This document shows, in pieces, positions 41,746-49,986 of a stretch of DNA of 64,000 nt. Origin of the DNA: Streptomyces sp. NBC_01214 (GTDB taxonomy: Bacteria > Actinomycetota > Actinomycetes > Streptomycetales > Streptomycetaceae). Under the pieces are notes generated by a model. The model had not been told where the DNA came from. It did not search any database and saw only the letters and a program-made list of their open reading frames with translations. The DNA lies in contig NZ_JAPEOS010000003.1 in assembly GCF_026340975.1 (NCBI RefSeq), forward strand, positions 620,001-684,000. The letters are read 5' to 3'. Position 1 is the stretch's first letter. Each line of letters begins with the position of its first letter. The position numbers and the translations under genes were made by a program.

Positions 41746-43536
41746 TCATCCGGGGTTCTGCAGCGTGGACAGATCCCCTTCGGGCAATCCCAGTTCCCGG
41801 GCCCGCAGCAGGCGGCGCATCACCTTGCCGCTGCGCGTCTTGGGGAGGTTCTGCTCGAACTCGATCTCTCTGGGCGCCACCGCGGGCCCCAGCCGCCTGC
41901 GTGCGAACGCCAAAAGTTCCCGCTTGAGGGACGCGTCAGGGGCGAGCCCCGGACGGAGGGAGACGAATGCCTTGACGACAGCTCCCACGACCGGATCCGG
42001 GCGGCCGATCACGCCGGCCTCCGCGACGGCGGGATGCTCCATCAGCGCGCTCTCCACCTCGAACGGGCCGATGAGATGTCCTGCCGATTTGATGACGTCG
42101 TCGGCGCGGCCGACGAACCAGAACCAGCCGTCCTCGTCGCGTTTCGCAAGGTCGCCGGTGAGATACCAGCCGTCCGCGAAGCAGGCGCGGTAGCGGGCCT
42201 CCTCGTTCAGATAGCCCCGGAACATAGAGGGCCAGCCCGGGCGCAGCGCCAGCTCACCGTCGACGCCCGCCTCGGTGATGACGCGAACGCGTCCTCCGGT
42301 GACCTCGGCGCGTCCGTCCTCGCCGCGTTCGAGCAACGCGGCCTCCACACCGGGCAGGGGCCGTCCCATGGAGCCGGGCCGGATGTCGCTGGCCGCGAAG
42401 TTGGCAATCATGATCGCTCCGGTCTCCGTCTGCCACCAGTTGTCGTGGATCGGTAGGCCGAGCACCTCCTGCCCCCACAGGACGGCTTCCGGGTTGAGCG
42501 GCTCGCCCACGCTTGCGATGAACCGCAGGGCCGAAAGGTCGTACGGTCCGGGGAGCTGTCGCGTGCCGTCCCTGGGGGTGGCGCGCATCAGCATGCGGAT
42601 CGCGGTCGGTGCCGTGTACCAGACCGTGACCCGCTGGTCGTCGAGGATGCGGTACCAGCGGTGAACGTCGAAGTCCCCCTCGTCCAGCACGACAGTCGCG
42701 CCGTGGGTGAGCGGGGCGATGATCCCGTAGGAGGTACCGGTCACCCACCCGGGGTCCGCCGTACACCAGTAGACGTCCTCCCGGCGGAGGTCGAGCGCGA
42801 AGGCCGCCGTCGCGTGGTGGGCCACGACCGCTTCGTGTACATGGACCGCACCCTTGGGGGTACCGGTCGTTCCGCTGGTGAAGTGCAGCAGCGCCATGTC
42901 CTCCGGGTCCGTGGGCGGGACGGCGTACTCCTCCTGAGCCTGCTCCATGAGCTCGGCGAAGGAGACGGTGCCCGGTGGCGGATCGTTGACCGGGCCCACG
43001 AGCAGGACGTGGTCCAGACGCGGGAGGCGCTGCCTGTTCTCCTCGACCTTGCGCCGGTACAGCGCCTCGGTGGTGACAAGGACCCTGGCATCGCCTAGCT
43101 GCAGCCTCTGCCGTACGGGCTCGGGGCCGAAGGCCGAGAAGAGAGGGCACAGCACGCGTGCGCTGCGCAGTGTGCCCAATACGGTCGTGTACAGCTCGGG
43201 GCAGCGGCCCAGGAGCGTGAAAACCCTCTCCTGCCGCCCCACGCCCAGGGTGGTGAGTACGTTGGCGAAGCGGCCCGTGAGGCCGCCGAGCTCGGCGTAC
43301 GTGAGGCGGGTGACGGTGTCGTCGGCTGCGATGCAGCGGAGCGCTTCCCGCCCGCCATGGCCTGCCACCAGGTGCCGGTCGACGGCCTCGTATCCGATGT
43401 TCAGCCCGCCTCCTGGGAGCCCGGACAGCCGGGATCGAGCCCGGTCCCAAGTGAAATCCGTACGGGCCTGCTCGTAGTCCTGGAGCATGAAGACGGCATC
43501 GGGTCCGGAATCTTTGTGGATGATCGAGTGATCCAT
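41746..43536 (-). CDS. acsA: Acetyl-CoA synthetase-like AMP-forming ligase
   Basis: A 596-aa ANL-family enzyme. The P-loop is HFTSGTTGTPKGAVHVH, adenylation motif YGIIAPLTHGA, acyl-pocket DNWWQTETGA as in acetate-specific synthetases, hinge YLTGDLAKRDEDGWFWFVGRADDVIKSAG, and the C-terminal lysine in PKTRSGKVMRRLL. It converts acetate, ATP and CoA to acetyl-CoA via acetyl-AMP. First in the E1-E2-ACP operon, it may also load the ACP. The product is shorter than typical Acs (about 650 aa), close to AcsA of Bacillus. Confidence 0.9.
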   Translation of the reverse strand: MDHSIIHKDSGPDAVFMLQDYEQARTDFTWDRARSRLSGLPGGGLNIGYEAVDRHLVAGHGGREALRCIAADDTVTRLTYAELGGLTGRFANVLTTLGVGRQERVFTLLGRCPELYTTVLGTLRSARVLCPLFSAFGPEPVRQRLQLGDARVLVTTEALYRRKVEENRQRLPRLDHVLLVGPVNDPPPGTVSFAELMEQAQEEYAVPPTDPEDMALLHFTSGTTGTPKGAVHVHEAVVAHHATAAFALDLRREDVYWCTADPGWVTGTSYGIIAPLTHGATVVLDEGDFDVHRWYRILDDQRVTVWYTAPTAIRMLMRATPRDGTRQLPGPYDLSALRFIASVGEPLNPEAVLWGQEVLGLPIHDNWWQTETGAIMIANFAASDIRPGSMGRPLPGVEAALLERGEDGRAEVTGGRVRVITEAGVDGELALRPGWPSMFRGYLNEEARYRACFADGWYLTGDLAKRDEDGWFWFVGRADDVIKSAGHLIGPFEVESALMEHPAVAEAGVIGRPDPVVGAVVKAFVSLRPGLAPDASLKRELLAFARRRLGPAVAPREIEFEQNLPKTRSGKVMRRLLRARELGLPEGDLSTLQNPG

Positions 43537-43618
43537 GGCCGGGTCTCTCTCCTCGCCTTGGAATCTTCAAGGAGACAGCGTCACGTTGGGTGACGGCCGT
43601 AAGCGCGGCGAGCGGTCT

Positions 43619-43635
43619 TCCGGGCGTCCCCCGGA
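43619..43635. terminator. Small inverted repeat between CBS-BON and acs genes
   Basis: TCCGGG, spacer CGTCC, CCCGGA: 6-bp perfect GC arms, 23-40 bp beyond the leftward CBS-BON stop and about 85 bp before the acs start. It may end the first transcript or act as an operator; no U-tract is visible. Confidence 0.35.
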
Positions 43636-43657
43636 CGGTCCACACCGGACGTCGCGG

Positions 43658-44353
43658 TTACAGAGACATCCCCAGGGCGCTTCGGTGTGGTGGGGTGAGC
43701 AGGGAGTCATCGATGCGGGCCGTCAGGCGGGGGGCGACTGCGACCACACCGTCCAGCTGGCTGGTGAGGCGGATCAGGACCGGAACCTGGCTCTGTCTCT
43801 CCAGCCGGCCCTCCAGCGTCACGATGCCGTCGACCACGTGGACGGTGACCGCATCGGCGCCCAGCCCCATGGTGTCCACGAGTATGTCCGCGACCACGCG
43901 GTGTCGTATCTCCGAGTCCGGTCGCAGGAAGAGCCAGAGCAGGTCACGGCGGGTGACGATGCCGACGAGGCGGTCCTCGTCGTCCACGACCGGCAGCCGC
44001 TCGACGCCTCGGCGGGCCATCAGCCGGGCGGCTCCTGCGGCGGTCTCGTCCGCGTGAACCGTGACGGCCGGTGCGGACATGGCCTCACCAGCGGTGAACG
44101 TTACCTCGGACGGGAACACGGCCCCACCTCGGCTGGCACCGGGCTCTTCGCCCATCGGTGGGTGATCGGAGGCTACGCGACCGATCAGGTCGCTCTCGGA
44201 GACGACGCCGAGCACTCGGTCGTCGTCGTCGAGGACGGGCAGTCCGCTGATGTCGTGCTGAGCGAGCAGCTTGGCGACATCCTTGAAAGGGGTGGACGTC
44301 AGAACCGAGACGACCTCGTCGGTCATCAGGTCTCCGACCTTGATGTGCTTCAT
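43658..44353 (-). CDS. CBS-pair plus BON domain protein
   Basis: A 231-aa protein: CBS1 (KVGDLMTDEVVSVLTSTPFKDVAKLL; PVLDDDDRVLGVVSESDLI), CBS2 (GVERLPVVDDEDRLVGIVTRRDLLWLFLRPD), BON (VVDGIVTLEGRLERQSQVPVLIRLTSQLDGVVAVAP). Start at ATG 44353 behind GGAGG. It is divergent from the second USP pair over two DevR-type boxes. Confidence 0.9.
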   Translation of the reverse strand: MKHIKVGDLMTDEVVSVLTSTPFKDVAKLLAQHDISGLPVLDDDDRVLGVVSESDLIGRVASDHPPMGEEPGASRGGAVFPSEVTFTAGEAMSAPAVTVHADETAAGAARLMARRGVERLPVVDDEDRLVGIVTRRDLLWLFLRPDSEIRHRVVADILVDTMGLGADAVTVHVVDGIVTLEGRLERQSQVPVLIRLTSQLDGVVAVAPRLTARIDDSLLTPPHRSALGMSL

Positions 44354-44443
44354 GAGGCACCTCCTGCCGTCACAGCGATCCACCCGGAAGGGAAGGCCGG
44401 AGGACGCCGATAACCACGATCCGCCGAATGCCACGAGAGGAGG

Positions 44444-44480
44444 AGGGCCGAATGGTCCGCAGCCGGGCCCGATCGGACCC
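44444..44480. promoter_or_regulatory. Paired DevR-type palindromes, divergent promoter
   Basis: AGGGCCGAATGGTCCG (44444-44459) and the fully symmetric GGGCCCGATCGGACCC-type element (44465-44480), centres 21 bp apart, between the leftward CBS-BON gene and the rightward USP pair B. Confidence 0.7.
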
Positions 44481-44558
44481 GTGCCGCAGCCTCCTGGCGG
44501 AGGAGCCCGAAGAACCGACCCGAGAGCCGGACTCCTGGCGGCTCTCTGAGGAGGAACC

Positions 44559-45461
44559 ATGGAAGGCACCACGAGCAGCTCGGAACTCGGCGCCGTCATC
44601 GTCGGCGTCGACGGCTCCGACCCGGCCCGCCAGGCAGCGATGTGGGCAGCGGCGGAGGCCGCACGCCGCGAGCGTCCGTTGCACATCGTGCACGGGTCCG
44701 ACACCGACGGCCGGGTCCTCTACGTCTCGGCGAAGAGCATCGAAAGCGTCCGCCAGGCGGGTCGCGAACTGCTGGACGCCACGTCGGCCGCGGTCACGGA
44801 GCGGTTTCCCGGCCTGCAGGTCAACGCCGAGTTCAGCCGCAGGGCACCTGTCCCGAGCCTCCACCAGGCCGCGGGCCCCGATGGCACCATCGTGGTCGGC
44901 AGCCGGGGGCTGGGCGGTTTCAGCTCCCTCATGCTCGGATCGGTCGGCCTCAAGGTCGCAGCGGGAGCGAAGACGCCCGTCATCATCGTCAGAGGCACCG
45001 AGAACGGCGCCGACACGGGTGCGGTGCTCGCCGCTGTCCGCGACGAACACGACCTCGACTGCGCACGGTACGCCGCACGCGAGGCACAGATCCGCGAGGG
45101 CTCGCTACGGCTGCTGCACGTGTGGAACATCCTGCAGTCCGTCGGCGAGGTCGTGACCCTGCTCGACGACGTGGAGGAAATCGCCAACGAGCAGGTCCAT
45201 CACCTGAACGTCGTGGCGGACCGGATCCGCGAGGAGTTCCCGGACCTGACCGTGCAGGTGGACGCGGACAAGAGCACGTCAGTGGCTTCTGTACTGGTTG
45301 AGGCCTCGCGCCAGGCGGACCTGCTGGTGATAGGCGGCCGACGGTCACCCAGCTACCTCGGGCCCACCCTCGGGCGGGTCACGCACAGCCTGGTCCACCA
45401 TGCCCACTGCCCCGTGCAGCTCATTCCGCGCCACACGGACAAGCACGGGAGCGAATCGTGA
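44559..45461 (+). CDS. Tandem universal stress protein (first of pair B)
   Basis: A 300-aa double UspA protein, nearly the same as the gene at 12145-13047: VIVGVDGSDPARQAAMWAAAEA, loop GSRGLGGFSSLMLGSVGLKVAAGAK, domain 2 loop GGRRSPSYLGPTLGRVTHSLVHH, ending PRHTDKHGSES. The next USP overlaps it by 4 bp (GTGA). Retention of two copies suggests separate control or partners. Confidence 0.9.
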   Translation: MEGTTSSSELGAVIVGVDGSDPARQAAMWAAAEAARRERPLHIVHGSDTDGRVLYVSAKSIESVRQAGRELLDATSAAVTERFPGLQVNAEFSRRAPVPSLHQAAGPDGTIVVGSRGLGGFSSLMLGSVGLKVAAGAKTPVIIVRGTENGADTGAVLAAVRDEHDLDCARYAAREAQIREGSLRLLHVWNILQSVGEVVTLLDDVEEIANEQVHHLNVVADRIREEFPDLTVQVDADKSTSVASVLVEASRQADLLVIGGRRSPSYLGPTLGRVTHSLVHHAHCPVQLIPRHTDKHGSES

Positions 45462-46318
45462 GCGACGCGGGCGAACACCAGGAGATCGTCGTCGGCATCG
45501 ACCCGGCCAGGGACTGGCGTCTGCCCGTGGCCTGGGCGGTGGACGAGGCCGGGCGACGCCGGCTACGGCTGCGACTCGTCGTAGCCGTACCTCCCCAGCA
45601 CGACACGCAACACGTCGACGACACGCCGCGCAGCATCGCCCTGCACCAGGAGGCCTCGGACGCCCTCGGCGCGGCTGCCGCCTGGAGCAGGGAGCGACAC
45701 CCGGAGGTCGAAGCGGTCGTGGATCTCGTCGAGGGGTTCCCCGCTCCGGCGATCGGTCGACTGTCGAGGCGGGCCCGCATGATCGTGCTCGGCTCCCGTC
45801 ACCTGAGCCGGACCTCGGAGTTCCTCAGCGCCGGCTCCCTGGTCGTTCCCGTCAGTGCGCAGGCGCAGTGTCCGGTCGTCGTCGTGGGCGACGCCGAGCA
45901 CGTCACTCAACAGCCGCCCTACCTGGTGGTGGGCATCGACGGAAGCGAGTCCTCGAAGGCGGCCCTTGCGATTGCGTTCGAAGAGGCCGACCTCAGGGGG
46001 GCCAAGCTGCGTGTCGTGTCGGTGTGGCAGCCACCGCTGTTCCTGCACCACGACGAGGAGGCCGCGCTCCAGGGGCAACGACGCATGCTGTCCGAGACGA
46101 CGGCAGGTTGGTCGCAGGAGTACCCGGACGTCGTGTTGACGCACGAGGTGCTGACCGGGCACCCGGTGGAGGAGCTCGCCGCTGCCGCCGAGCATGCCCT
46201 CGCCGTGGTCGTGGGCCGTCGAGGCAAGGGCGGTTACACGGGCATGCGACTCGGATCGGTCGTCCACGGGCTGCTGCACCGGGCGCACTGCCCGGTGATC
46301 ACGGTTCCCGTGCGGTGA
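45458..46318 (+). CDS. Tandem universal stress protein (second of pair B)
   Basis: A 286-aa double UspA protein, paralogue of 13047-13904: IVVGIDPARDWRLPVAWAVDEA, domain 2 LVVGIDGSESSKAALAIAFEEADLRG, and loop GRRGKGGYTGMRLGSVVHGLLHRAHCPVITVPVR. It starts with GTG inside the end of the first gene. Unlike pair A, no P-type ATPase follows. Confidence 0.9.
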   Translation: MSDAGEHQEIVVGIDPARDWRLPVAWAVDEAGRRRLRLRLVVAVPPQHDTQHVDDTPRSIALHQEASDALGAAAAWSRERHPEVEAVVDLVEGFPAPAIGRLSRRARMIVLGSRHLSRTSEFLSAGSLVVPVSAQAQCPVVVVGDAEHVTQQPPYLVVGIDGSESSKAALAIAFEEADLRGAKLRVVSVWQPPLFLHHDEEAALQGQRRMLSETTAGWSQEYPDVVLTHEVLTGHPVEELAAAAEHALAVVVGRRGKGGYTGMRLGSVVHGLLHRAHCPVITVPVR

Positions 46319-46424
46319 GGACTGCGTGACGACGCCCGCCGCCCGGTGCACTGAGCATCGTGGCGGTACGACAGAAGTCGAACCGGAACCCGAGATCGGA
46401 CAGCGCTGAGCCCTCAGGCGGTAC

Positions 46425-47090
46425 TCACCGAGGGACGGTCTGCGTGACGCGCCACAGCCGCCGGGGGAGGCCGCCCTCCTCGAAGGCGGCGACCTCGTCC
46501 AGAGTCCAGCTTCTGGCGAGGGCGTCGACCAGGTCGCGGGGGAAGAAGTGGACGGCGAAGCCGCCGTGTTCCCAGATGTCGTCTCCGTGCCCGGCACCGG
46601 CCTGGTAGTGGGCGTCCCCGGTGTGACGGACGGTGTAGACGAAGACTCCGCCCGGCCGCAGTACCCGTCGCACCTCGGCGACCAAGGCGTGGATCTCCTG
46701 GGTGGACAGCGCCATGCAGAGCAGCATGTGCGCGAACACGGCATCCACCGAGGTGTTCGCGAGCGGCAGAGGCTCGCGGACGTCATGGACCGCTGTGGTG
46801 ACCCGCCCCGCGACGTCTTGGGCCGCGGCGGCTTCGCGCAGCTGCTCCAGACCCGCCGGGCTGAAGTCAGTGGCCAATACGGAGAATCCCTGGCGGGCGA
46901 AGTACAGCGCATCACGGCCGTGGCCGGCACCCAGCTCCAGCACCTTCCGGGCACCGACGGTCCTGAAGACGGCAGCGGCATGGACCGCTGGATCGGACGG
47001 CTCCTCGCCGTACATGCCGGGATGATCGCCGTAGGTCTGCTGCCAGTGCGCACGCTGAACATCGGCCAGCCCCTGCTCCGACTCCGACAT
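46425..47090 (-). CDS. Class I SAM-dependent methyltransferase
   Basis: A 221-aa methyltransferase with motif I VLELGAGHGRDALYFARQG, acidic motif II LATDFSPAGLEQL, VRRVLRPGGVFVYTVRHTGD after motif III, and a C-terminal FFPRDLVDALARSWTLDEVAAFEEGGLPRRLWRV. Resembles tellurite-resistance/thiopurine-type methyltransferases, but no substrate can be given. It runs leftward and has no DevR-type box in front. Confidence 0.82.
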   Translation of the reverse strand: MSESEQGLADVQRAHWQQTYGDHPGMYGEEPSDPAVHAAAVFRTVGARKVLELGAGHGRDALYFARQGFSVLATDFSPAGLEQLREAAAAQDVAGRVTTAVHDVREPLPLANTSVDAVFAHMLLCMALSTQEIHALVAEVRRVLRPGGVFVYTVRHTGDAHYQAGAGHGDDIWEHGGFAVHFFPRDLVDALARSWTLDEVAAFEEGGLPRRLWRVTQTVPR

Positions 47091-47469
47091 GCTGACGCCC
47101 TCCTCACCAGGCCGGCATCGAACCGAGCGGCCCCCGCCAGGCCACCCTAGAGGGACACCATGTCGTCACCGCGCCCGCCCGCTGCGCCACGGCCGTCATT
47201 GCTGTCGATACTCGGCTTCTGGCACAACTTCTGTGGTGAAGAGCCGACCTTGCGGTGGCGCCCAGGGCGGGAAGGTGTGCTCATTGCGGCCTCCGTTCGG
47301 TTCCCCGCTTCCCGTCTGGGGGCAGACACGGTCATGGGCATGGGCCTATCGGCCCTGGTCGTGACCCCGAGCGGCCCATGCCCGGACGATACGGGGCGAC
47401 GGAAGGTGAGGACATGGGGGACATGCCCTGCGGGCCGTGTCCCAGACCACCGCAACAGGAGCGTGAGCC
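47091..47469. other. 379-bp intergenic region before SHOCT gene
   Basis: Contains the two palindromes at 47341-47378 and otherwise no gene I can support. The region 47180-47260 is less GC-rich than its flanks. Confidence 0.55.
47341..47378. promoter_or_regulatory. DevR-type palindrome pair upstream of SHOCT gene
   Basis: TGGGCCTATCGGCCCT (47341-47356) and a weaker GACCCCGAGCGGCCCA (47363-47378), centres 22 bp apart, about 90-125 bp before the ATG of the SHOCT-domain gene. Confidence 0.6.
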
Positions 47470-47754
47470 ATGTTCTGGTACGACCACGGAAGGGGCGGAT
47501 GGGGCTGGGTCGCCATGTCGTTCAGCATGGTCCTCCTCGTGGCCCTGGCCCTCGCGGGAGTCGTTCTACTCCTCCGCAGTGTCGACCGCTTCCCCTCGGG
47601 CCCGGTGCAGCCCCCGGCTGCGCCTTCCGCCAAGCAGGTGCTCGCCGAACGGTTCGCCCGAGGCGAGATCGACGAAGAAGAGTACGAACAACGTCTGACC
47701 GCACTGCGTGCGCACGGGCCGGGTCAAGGCCGGCCAGGATCGGGAGAGAGCTGA
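47470..47754 (+). CDS. SHOCT-domain membrane protein
   Basis: A 94-aa protein. A Trp/Gly-rich N-terminus is followed by one transmembrane helix (FSMVLLVALALAGVVLLLRSV), then a SHOCT motif, AKQVLAERFARGEIDEEEYEQRLTAL, found at the end of many small membrane or phage-like proteins. The function is unknown. ATG at 47470 follows AGGAGC. Confidence 0.82.
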   Translation: MFWYDHGRGGWGWVAMSFSMVLLVALALAGVVLLLRSVDRFPSGPVQPPAAPSAKQVLAERFARGEIDEEEYEQRLTALRAHGPGQGRPGSGES

Positions 47755-47935
47755 AACCCATCCTTCCGGGAGGGTGGCAGGCCGCGACTGAGGACCTGCG
47801 GAATCTTGTTCGGCGCCTGATCCCGCTCGTGTCCATCCCTCTCAGGTGGCGCAGTGGGTTGTTCCCGGCGCGCATCGCGCAGTCAGAGTGGTAGGAATGC
47901 CTGGCCTTTGCCTCCTCCCAGCAATCGGGTAGACC

Positions 47936-48669
47936 ATGCGCGGCGCGAAGTCAGTATCGGTAGCAGCGTTCCTCTTCTTGCTCACCACGGGTTGCGCGCG
48001 GACCTCAGCAGGGCCGGAGCAAGAGACCCTCTGTCCACCCGAGGTGCGTACGGCCACGGCCACACCCTCAAGAGATGTCGGGCCAACGAGTCAGGTCTCG
48101 CTTGGCTCGCTGAAGTGCGCCGACCCAGAAACGGGCATGTCACTCATCGAAGTCAGCGTTCTCAATCCCCGCACGCCACCCGAGCGGCCTGGTACGAGGT
48201 GACGCTGCAGTTCACGACATCGGAGGGGGCCGTGTTTGCCACCGAGACGGCTTACCTCGGGAGGGTCGAACCCGGCAAGCAGGCAAAGAGGGATGTGGCT
48301 GTCGCCAGGCCGGCGATGGGAGACAGCGTCGGCGTGAGGGTTCTTCGATGGGAGCATGGGTTGTTCGACGCACCGTCCGTCGAGCCTCAGGCGTCGCCAC
48401 CGGCGACGGCCATGGACGTCTTGGTGAGTGCCCTCGTACGGGCTGGAGCGATTCCGTCCACCACTCCGTACGGAGCGTGTCCTAGTGGATCTCCTCAGGG
48501 ATATTGGCTCGGCGACCCCGGGAACTGCGGGGTGACGCCGGGGCGCAGGCCCTCTGTGCCGGCTGTCACTCCGGCGCCCGTGTACCCGGGCACGCTCTGC
48601 GGGGATGGCTGGGCTTCCCGGTCCAGGGGGAGGGGCACGTGCTCCCACCACGGTGGGCTCGCGCGCTGA
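47936..48669 (+). pseudogene. Frameshifted lipoprotein with DUF3761-like C-terminus
   Basis: The frame from ATG 47936 starts with a signal peptide (KSVSVAAFLFLLTTGCARTS), with a near-lipobox TTGC, and stops at 48202. The next frame from about 48175 continues the homologous fold (WYEVTLQFTTSEGAVFATETAYLGRVEPGKQAKRDV) and ends with CGDGWASRSRGRGTCSHHGGLA, typical of DUF3761. One frameshift near 48160-48190 separates them. Base composition is less GC-rich than neighbours, hinting at import. A sequencing error could also explain the break. Confidence 0.65.
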
Positions 48670-48711
48670 CGGTCGTGCCGCTCCGGAGGCGGGCGGTCTG
48701 GGAGGGAGCTT

Positions 48712-48746
48712 GAGGCGTCGGCACCCCATCTGGGTGCCGGCGTCTC
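48712..48746. terminator. Long hairpin, likely terminator
   Basis: A 15-bp stem, GAGGCGTCGGCACCC pairing with GGGTGCCGGCGTCTC around loop CATCT, with two G-U wobbles when transcribed. It lies 43 bp after the lipoprotein pseudogene. No U-run follows, as is common in Streptomyces. Confidence 0.65.
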
Positions 48747-48870
48747 AGAACGTGCAGCACGGCTCCGAGATGGGGTACGCGGTCATGTCCGCTCCTCCGT
48801 GCGGCGGTCCGGAACGTTCGTCGACTGAGCCGATGCCGACACTCTGCACTCGCCTGGCTTCCGTCCGCGA

Positions 48871-48907
48871 GGGGAGGACCGGCCCTCGGGGAGGGACTGT
48901 CGGCCCC
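48871..48907. promoter_or_regulatory. Degenerate DevR-type elements upstream of USP
   Basis: GGGACTGTCGGCCCC (48893-48907) keeps both arms with a 1-bp shorter centre; a half-site GGGGAGGACCGGCCCT (48871-48886) lies about 21 bp away. Both are about 120-150 bp before the USP start. Confidence 0.45.
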
Positions 48908-49025
48908 TGTGTGGCACGAACCGTCGCGGCGAAGGTGGGTTCAGCGGCGCCGGCACCCCCGGCCGGTGCCGCTCCCTCTGCCGGCTTAACCCGATGCCGC
49001 ACGCATCAGTACGGAGGACAGACCT

Positions 49026-49901
49026 GTGAAGCGCACCCTCGTCGTCGGAGTGGACGGATCCCCGGAAAGCCGGGCCGCTGCCGACTGGGCCGCCCGCGAA
49101 GCCGTACGGCGCGACCTGCCCCTGCACGTGGTCCACGCCTGGCTGTGGCAGCCGCTCGCACTTCCGCTCGTCCAGGACCGCGACACCGAAGCCCGGCGTG
49201 CCGAGGACATTCTGAGGGAAGCCGAGGGAGAGCTCACCCACCGGTACCCGGGGCTCACCGTCACCGCGGAAGTCCTCTCCGACGCGGCGGTGCCGGCTCT
49301 GCTGCACGCCGGCAAGGGAGCGGAGCTGCTCGTTCTCGGCACCCGCGGGCACAGCGCACTGGTCGGCTTCCTGCTCGGCTCGTACGGTCAGCAGGTGATT
49401 GCCGCCGCGGAGTGCCCCGTGGTCTCCGTGCGCTCCGTGCACGGCAGGCCGGTGGCGCTGCCGGAGCTCGGCGAGGTCGTCGTAGGCCAGCAGGGCGGCA
49501 TGGAGGAATCCGCCGAGGTACTGCGCATCGCCTTCGAGGCGGCCGCCGCACGCAAGGCCCCGCTCCGCGCCGTCCGCGCCTGGAGCCTGCCCCCGGTCTA
49601 CGGCTACAGCCCCGGATCGATGTGGATCGCCGACCAGTTCGGTGGCCTGGAGCCGTACGAGAAGGCCGCGCTGGAACAGGCGCTGGCGCCGTGGCGGCTG
49701 AGGTACCCCGAGGTGGACGTCGTCGAGCACGTGGAGCGGGGCAGCGCCGGCCACGTACTGCTCACCGCATCGTCGGACGCCCAGCTCCTCGTCGTCGGCC
49801 GCAGGGTCCGCGAGTCGTCGGTGGGGGCGCACATAGGATCCGTGGCCCATGCGGTCCTGCACCATTCGGCCTGCCCGGTCGCGGTGGTCCCGCACTCCTG
49901 A
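49026..49901 (+). CDS. Tandem universal stress protein
   Basis: A 291-aa double UspA protein starting KRTLVVGVDGSPESRAAADWAAREA. Domain 1 loop is LGTRGHSALVGFLLGSYGQQVI; domain 2 reads LLVVGRRVRESSVGAHIGSVAHAVLHHSACPVAVVPHS. It ends 85 bp from the convergent devR copy, with a G-rich tract between. Likely driven from the degenerate boxes upstream. Confidence 0.9.
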   Translation: MKRTLVVGVDGSPESRAAADWAAREAVRRDLPLHVVHAWLWQPLALPLVQDRDTEARRAEDILREAEGELTHRYPGLTVTAEVLSDAAVPALLHAGKGAELLVLGTRGHSALVGFLLGSYGQQVIAAAECPVVSVRSVHGRPVALPELGEVVVGQQGGMEESAEVLRIAFEAAAARKAPLRAVRAWSLPPVYGYSPGSMWIADQFGGLEPYEKAALEQALAPWRLRYPEVDVVEHVERGSAGHVLLTASSDAQLLVVGRRVRESSVGAHIGSVAHAVLHHSACPVAVVPHS

Positions 49902-49908
49902 CCGGCCC

Positions 49909-49937
49909 GGGGGAGCGGGAGGGGGCGGGGGGCGGGG
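49909..49937 (+). repeat. G-rich tract with quadruplex pattern
   Basis: Five runs of three to six G separated by one to three bases lie between the convergent USP and devR-like genes. It may form a G-quadruplex or slow polymerase at the convergent ends. Position and pattern are what is seen; function is open. Confidence 0.5.
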
Positions 49938-49986
49938 TGCGCGACTGTACGGCGCACCCTGTCCTGCCCACCCGCCACCACATCCG

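Larger units (their letters stand above)
48670..49025. other. 356-bp intergenic region before USP gene
   Basis: No gene is visible. It contains a strong hairpin (48712-48746) and a DevR-type site near 48893-48907. Confidence 0.6.

Noticed and set aside
38065..43536. A complete pyruvate dehydrogenase complex
   Set aside because: No E3 (dihydrolipoamide dehydrogenase) gene is present in the window, so a complete complex cannot be claimed.
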